In this document: in pieces, positions 57,960 through 64,000 of the stretch
Layout of the letters: every line of letters starts with the position of its first letter
Numbering within the stretch: position 1 is the first letter of the stretch
NCBI GenBank assembly: GCA_036874045.1
Contig: CM072342.1
Coordinates: 3,618,501-3,682,500, forward strand
DNA: 64,000 nt
Origin: Cymodocea nodosa
Lineage: Eukaryota > Streptophyta > Magnoliopsida > Alismatales > Cymodoceaceae
Reading direction: 5' to 3'
Position numbers and translations under genes: made by a program
The notes under the pieces: generated by a model
The model's database searches: none
What the model saw: only the letters and a program-made list of their open reading frames with translations
Told to the model about the DNA's origin: nothing

Positions 57960-60809
57960 ATGGGAGGAGCAGAGGCGAACGGGAGGGTGATGGCGGGAGA
58001 AGAAGGAAGGGAGAACAGGCGGCAGCAGGCGATCGTCAAGGTCGACCCGAAGCCCAGCAAGGGACTGGTGTCGGCGTTGGTCGATCTCATCGAGAAAGTA
58101 ATGCTCTACATCCTCTACAAGCCCCCTGGTCCCAACGTCTACCTCTCCGGCGCGTTCCGCCCCGTCGACTGCGAGACACCGCCCTGCCCCGACCTCCCCG
58201 TCATCGGATCACTCCCAGTATGCCTCGATACCAATGAGTATCATCAATTCGTTCAGATGTTTCTTTCATTCCCGTTATTCTTCTCGTTGTTGTTGATTTT
58301 TTTTTTGGTAATTCTTCTCGTTGTTGTTTTGACAGGAGTGCTTGAACGGGGAGTTCGTCCGGGTGGGACCAAACCCGAAATACGAGCCTGTTGCTGGATA
58401 CCATTGGTACATTACACTATTATATTTTGATAGTTCTGGGGCTTATGAACGTGTAGTTTGCTTGGTGGGAACGTTGATAATTCGTCTTCTCCTATTCGCA
58501 GGTTCGATGGCGATGGGTACGTGGGTTTACTACTTTGCCTAAGAAATAAATATATCTATCTCCTTGTTTTTTGGATGGGGACCTTCGACGCTTGTGTTTT
58601 ATCAATACGACTAGGAAAGTCCGTGTTTTCTTTTTTTGCAAAGAGTTAATAGGTTAGAAAAGTCCGTCTCCGGAGTCATGGGTCATCATGCATAATTAGT
58701 TATTCCTTCAAAAGTTGGAAATAGTTGATATATCCTTCGAAATTATTTATAAATCTTAAACCCTAGTTCCAAGCATATGATATAATAATAATATCTTAGA
58801 TACTCTTAAAAACATAAAACCATAGTTGCAATCTATTTCACATGGGCGTTTTTCGTTTTTAAGGATATTTAAGATATCTTAATCCGAAAAAATATGAGCC
58901 ATTTCTAACTATTAAGGCTATAAAAGCAAAATCCCTTATACCGTTCCTGGGTCATCGTCTGGTTTTAAGGAGATACACTGTTTTGGATTGCATCGCCTTG
59001 AAACTTTTGGTCATCAGCCACTTAACATTGGTTGTTTTGGATGGCTACAATAGTAAATGAGAATGCTATCATTATATGCATCCATCTTTCCTTTGTGGTA
59101 CCATCATCTTTAATATTTTATTTTGTAAAACTTACTCATTCACCTTAGCACATTTCTGCTTCGTTAGAAGAGAACTTTATGACATAAAAGTTCTTTCGTG
59201 GGTGTATATATATTAAACCATTCATTTGGTTGAACCTGATTTCCGTAGGTATATTATTCATTGAATGAATATATTTTGCAATAGCCAGACTTTCATCATC
59301 ATGACTTCACCAAGTAGAGAGATTAAATTTAGGCAAGATGAACATTTGTTGTTTTTCTTTCTGCAGTAGACTATAGTCTTGTTTGTGCTTTACTAATATT
59401 CTGGAATCATATTAGCGTGTTTTACATCTGTGAGAAGAGAGGAGAAAATGTGTAGATCAGTACTAAAGAAGAGGATTACAAGTGTGTGTGTGTGTAATGA
59501 TTGGGGTTTTGGACTAAAATAGATATCCAATAACTCGTCCATCCATAGGACATAAGACATACTCATGTAACGGCATCAATGTTAATAATTTCTGTTTGTA
59601 AATTGTTTTATCTGTTTCAAAGGTACTTTGTAATGCAGGATGATTCATGGTCTGCGTATAAAAGATGGCAAAGCAACCTATGTTTCACGTTATGTTAAGA
59701 CATCTCGTCTTAAACAGGAGGAGTACTTTGGATCGCCAAAGTTTATGAAGGTAATCTTCAGCCATTTTTGAAGTTTGCAGCCTTTGTTCATTCACTTATC
59801 TTTTTACTTAATGGTGATTTTCCAAAAGACATTACTTCTTTTCGTCTATTATAACTTTTTGAAGCTTTTGCTCCAATGAAGTGCTATATTAATTTGTGAA
59901 TTTCCCACTGGAATGTTATTTATAATCACCACAGTTTATTGTTGTTATACACTAGGTTTACATTGAATGAGAAACACTCCATTCCTCATAAATTCATCTT
60001 CTAGGGCTATAAAATGCATAAGGATTTTAATGATACACAGTTTTGGAATATTTCTAAGTATTGTGATTCTGTTTTGCATCTTCTTTGGAATCATTTCATA
60101 GGATGAAATACTTTAGTGCTGGAAACATTTTGAAAAATCTCCTGTAGGTCGTTTTAAGAAATAACAATTATCTAGAAAGGAACGTCAACAAGATTACTCT
60201 AGTCTAATTATTATATTTCATTCAAATTTCCTTTTTTATAATAAAATCCTTGTAAATACTACCCTCCACTTTGGAATACATGTTTGTTCATTCCATTTTT
60301 GTTTTCAGATTGGAGACCTCAAAGGGATGCTTGGGCTATTCTCAGTCTATTTGCAAAAGCTTCGAGTAAAACTGAAAGTTGTAGATGTATCATATGGAGC
60401 AGGGACAGGTAGCATTGTTTACTTGAAATGAAATTCATATGCTATTCAAAAAGCATCTGATTCAAAGATTGCTGATTTCAGGCAATACTGCTATTATATA
60501 CCATCATGGGAAAGTTTTGGCTCTGCACGAGGGAGATAAACCTTGTAAGTTCTTCATAGTATCCTTACTACCAGGGAGTTATCTGGTATAAATCTCCTAG
60601 GAGGTGTCTATACACTTATTATGTCTTCACGGTATTTTCACTGTTGATTTGCAACAAATTATGTTAAGATCTACTGCATTCCAAAACTGTTTCAACAGAT
60701 GCTGTGCAAATCATGGAAGATGGTGATCTGCAGACACTAGGAATGATAGATTATGACAAAAGACTTTCCCACAACTTCACTGCACATCCAAAAATTGATC
60801 CACAAACAG
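57960..60809 (+). CDS. CCD1: CCD1 copy B: carotenoid cleavage dioxygenase 1, exons 1-7 (3' part not seen)
   Basis: CCD1 is a cytosolic non-haem iron enzyme that cuts carotenoids and apocarotenoids to volatiles such as ionones. Exons: 57960-58217, 58336-58406, 58502-58516 (15 bp), 59639-59750, 60309-60408, 60482-60544 and 60699-60809, all GT-AG and in frame. Motifs in order: [124 protein letters not shown] and [13 protein letters not shown]. The last block includes the first of four iron-ligand histidines; the other three lie in exons not found in the remaining 3.2 kb. No stop disrupts the seven exons. ATG 57960 gives an N-terminus somewhat longer than Arabidopsis CCD1. The start lies 48 bp from a gypsy insertion, so transcription may be altered. 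Either the gene continues beyond the window or it is truncated. Confidence 0.88.
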
Positions 60810-62415
60810 GTAAAAGCAAAATGATCCCGTTGTTTTTATTTATTATTATAGGATGGGACTGGTACCCTTGTAATATTATCGCACTTGAAATTGGCACCAC
60901 AGCTACTTGACCAAAGCCTTTGACAAAACGAATTATACTAGGTTCTTCATCTTTCCTTATTCCATTTGTTTCTTTACTTGAAAAAATCAGAAATACCTCC
61001 TGTTCAACATCATGATTTTCAAACATTTTCAATCTAGCATAGAAGAAACAAGTCATCATGGTATGAAGCACCATGAAGCTAGGTGACTTGGATACCTAGG
61101 TGGCATGAACAGATGGTGCATACACAAAAGCACTCAATTTAAACCATCTTACATTCTAAATGACATTGAAAATCACACACAAAATTTCCAGAAAATGTTT
61201 ACTCAGTGATTTTTTCTGACATCAATAATAATAATAATATTATTATTGCTATTTTAGATATTTCTAAATCTACTGGTAGTATTGCAATCCACATTGTCAT
61301 TGTCACCTTTCTCATTCTTTTGCTTCACCATCATTTCTACTTGTTGCCATGTCTATCTTTTCTGTTTCAAGTAAATAAGGAAGGAATAGCAGACAATGTT
61401 GGGTGGAGCTAGGAGCAAAGGAGGGGTTGGGCCTTATATGATCATCAATCGAAGGAATCCTTAGAGGAGAGCATGGAGAGGAGTTCAAAGGTTTGGTGGA
61501 AAAGTAACTAGCAGTACCTTCGGTGGTAGAGACTTGATCTGTCAAGTTTATAAGAGGATGCTCCATCATAGCTTTTAATGCTTGCTCAAAAGGAATGGAC
61601 AGGGAGGCTCAAGAAGGATGTCATAGGTTAAAGGAAGACAGCAACCCTAGTTGTTAGGGCGTAACATACACAATTTATGGTGAGGAGGATATCATGGTGG
61701 AAGAGGCAAAGTAGATATGGTGTTAAGTGGAGGACATCATCTAGGAGAGGATTAAGATAGTTACGGAGGAGTATCCATGAGACCCATTTTGGATTTAGAA
61801 GCTCATGGGTGGGAGGCCTAACTCAAGTGTAATTAAGAAGGTTATAAGGAGGATGGTTTTGTGGGTTGAACCTTGTTAAATCAAGAGGGGTGAACCCATT
61901 TGAGAGGCATGGTGGCTTGAGGAGTAGTTGGGTTCAAGTAGTTCAAGCTTAGTATGAAAGGTGAGTGATTGCATTTTGGGCTAGTCTGTTGAGACTAATC
62001 AAGAGAGAAGAGGCCTAGTAGTTGGTGGCCAACTTGAGGCCTTAGATCACTCAAGGACAAGGGGGGCTCAAGCCATCACGATCCACCACTCTCAACCTAC
62101 TATATCATTATATAGAGAGTTGTGGTCCCCTGACCATGCAAGAGAGTTGTGGTCCTTCGTCCTTTCATATGAGAGTTGTAGTCTCCCTACTTCAACTACA
62201 TGGGAGTTAATTGTTGAAGGGGTTTGTTGTCAGAAGCTTGTTAATGAAGGAGATATTTGATGAGTGTGGCATGGAGGCTTGCCAGTTTGAAGGGCTAGTG
62301 ATGTTAATGAATTAGGAAGTGGTTGACTATTCCAATCCAAAGGCTTAATCATTGATCTTCTAATCCATCTTGTCTTCCAAATGTCCACCTTAAAGAGGTT
62401 TGGAATTTGTGAAAT

Positions 62416-62680
62416 AAGATGGTTATTAAAAGAGGAACCTCAGTTTGGGTGGAAATAAGGGCTGGTTGAAGAACTTTAAAAACAAATGGATTGACTTGGT
62501 GAAGGAAGAAGAAGCAAAGGGAGTACAACAAGTTTAAAATGAACACTAAGATGGTTATCAAAAGAGGAGCCTCAGCTTGGGTGGAAATAAGGGCTGGTTG
62601 AAGAACTTTAAAAACAAATGGGTTGACTTGGTGAAGCAAGAAGAAGCAGAGGGAGTACAACAAGTTTTAAAATGAAGACG
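62416..62680 (+). repeat. 132-bp tandem duplication in copy B
   Basis: AAGATGGTTAT starts at 62416 and again at 62548. Both units continue through CCTCAG-TTGGGTGGAAATAAG and GGGAGTACAACAAGTTT with few differences. Copy A is deleted here, so the ancestral state is not visible. Confidence 0.88.
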
Positions 62681-63211
62681 ATCTCATGGAATGCGAGGAG
62701 TTTTGGTTATGGGTCAAACAGAAGATCACCAAAACATATGGGAGGCTTTGGGGTGAGGTTGCTAGAAGCCTTTTAACAAAGACCTTTGTAAGCAGAAGTG
62801 GTGGTGGACCATGGAGAAAGTTAGTCTGTGGGTTTATGTCATTGAGGCAAGGACATGGTAGGAGACCTTGCCAAAATGTTTCACACATTTAGAAGAGCAA
62901 CCAATGCCATCGGTAACTTTTCTTGCCACACAAGATTTAGAGTGGGAGATGGCAACAAAGTTCATTTCTGGCAGATAGGTGGTTGATGGTATCTCAAATT
63001 TCTGTGGTCTTCCCTAACATTTTCAAGTAAGCTAATAATCCTAGGGATAAGGTATCAAATGTTGGTATGCACACCCTAGCTAGGACCAGAGAGATAGGGA
63101 AATTGAGTAGGCAGTTGTCCTGCAGAATGCTGCAGTGTTTTAATAGAGTCCTGCACATCGGATGACATCATCCTCTCAGTTAAACATTTTTCAAACTTTA
63201 GGACAGGTTGT
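62671..63211 (+). mobile_element. LINE fragment, copy B, with ORF2 start and zf-RVT end
   Basis: MKTISWNARSFGYGSN near 62671 is the typical first block of plant L1 LINE ORF2. Within about 200 bases it jumps to the C-terminal RFRVGDGNKVHFW block, so most of ORF2 is deleted. Collinear with 54185-54562. Confidence 0.7.
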
Positions 63212-64000
63212 TTCATCAATAGCTTTTTTCCATATTCAGAACTTGGGATTCTTTTGTGCCTTGGATGAACCTGATTGATTTCTAATGAGATTCATTCTTT
63301 TTTTCTCAAAAAGATTGTATAAACATAGAATGCCACATTTTAGGAAAATGAGGCAATGCTGTTAGAGGTCATCACAAAATTAGTTACAAGGACAAAATTG
63401 TTGGTCAGGCTATTTTTGGTTATTTGTTGTGTTGTGCCATTTGACAAAATTTCCTTCATTCTTTTATTATTATTTTTTATGTAATTCTTTGCCTCCATAA
63501 GAAACTTCTAGAAGGATGATTGTTGTAACTACATAAATAGTGGCATGTTTAATGAAAATTTATCTAGATCATTTTCAGATCTGGAAATAACCAGATCTTG
63601 GTGCTTGTCTCCACCATGTTGATAGGATCTCAGCTTTCAACAACAAGTGCCTTTGTTCTTGTTGCAACTCTAGTATCAAGTTTAGGGAACAGAGAGTTTC
63701 ACACCATCAGAACTCAAGGTTCTATCTTGATCGAAAGGTTGGATCATCACTTTTCAACTTAAAAGGTCTCGTTGAAAGTACTCAACTTTTTTAACTTTCA
63801 TCTAACTTTGACGAGATCTCGATTATCATGTAAATTCCACAATAATTCCCTACTCTATTTTGACAGTGGGCGAAAAAAAGCATATCATGCATGTGAAGGG
63901 GAAGAATGGGAGGACCAATCGTAGCTCAATTAATTTTTCCACAGAATCAATGATGCATGGTTCAGAGAGTTAGACAATTATACATGAATGCGATTCTTCC

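Larger units (their letters stand above)
55710..63211 (+). repeat. Segmental duplication, copy B
   Basis: Collinear partner of 48480-54562. Homology begins near CCACCTCTT-ATCAAAA (about 55728) and ends at about 63211. Copy B keeps CCD1 exons 1-7 and gained the gypsy-derived insertion 55860-57912 and a 132-bp tandem duplication near 62416-62680. Confidence 0.88.
60810..64000. other. CCD1 copy B intron or 3' truncation region
   Basis: No eighth CCD1 exon was found in these 3.2 kb. The region carries an (AAT/ATT)n microsatellite (about 61223-61252), LINE debris (to 63211), and then about 790 bases of unrecognised DNA unique to this copy. Confidence 0.6.

Noticed and set aside
1..64000. CRISPR arrays, operons, phage-like or bacterial defence systems
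   Set aside because: No regular spacer-repeat arrays and no bacterial-type gene organisation. All recognised genes are intron-containing plant genes.

Overview
This window is nuclear DNA from a flowering plant. The genes have canonical plant introns with long AT-rich interiors and encode typical plant families (plastid TypA, LONELY GUY, NF-YA, CCD1). The intergenic DNA is dominated by LTR retrotransposons and LINE debris. The GC-rich first CCD1 exon hints at a monocot, but that is a weak inference. No bacterial-type operon, CRISPR array, rRNA or tRNA gene was recognised.

Layout. (1) 1-3034, + strand: guanylate kinase, nine coding exons; the start codon is the last three bases of the leader exon. 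(2) 3567-8760, - strand: NF-YA transcription factor, five coding exons, with a probable miR169 target in its 3' UTR. (3) 8761-11299: AT-rich intergenic DNA. (4) 11300-13280, - strand: LONELY GUY cytokinin-activating enzyme, seven exons, every junction in frame (224 aa). (5) 13281-17192: divergent LOG/TypA intergenic region with a cluster of ACGT-core motifs and several microsatellites. (6) 17193-42368, + strand: plastid TypA/BipA-type translational GTPase, 14 exons, 698 aa. The gene is stretched to 25 kb because two 7.6-kb introns are full of retroelements: a copia element nested in an RTE LINE, a miniature LTR element, and gypsy and copia remnants on both strands. One intron uses a GC donor. 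(7) 44350-45982, + strand: two-exon unknown protein with a transit-like N-terminus and a C-terminal membrane segment. (8) 46748-47523, + strand: three-exon small unknown protein of 119 aa. (9) About 48.5-63.2 kb: tandem segmental duplication carrying two 5' halves of a carotenoid cleavage dioxygenase 1 gene. Copy A is a pseudogene (internal deletion and lost splice donor). Copy B has intact exons 1-7 and either continues past the right edge or is itself truncated. The two copies differ by reciprocal insertions: a gypsy-derived element just upstream of the copy B start, and a 2.05-kb solo-LTR-like insert in copy A. Each copy serves as the empty-site control for the other.

The single-copy genes are housekeeping or developmental and do not form a pathway cluster. 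The most informative part is the transposon history: nested insertions with readable target-site duplications and paralogous empty sites. I found no convincing wholly new biological system. The two unnamed plant proteins and the CCD1 duplication are the best leads.
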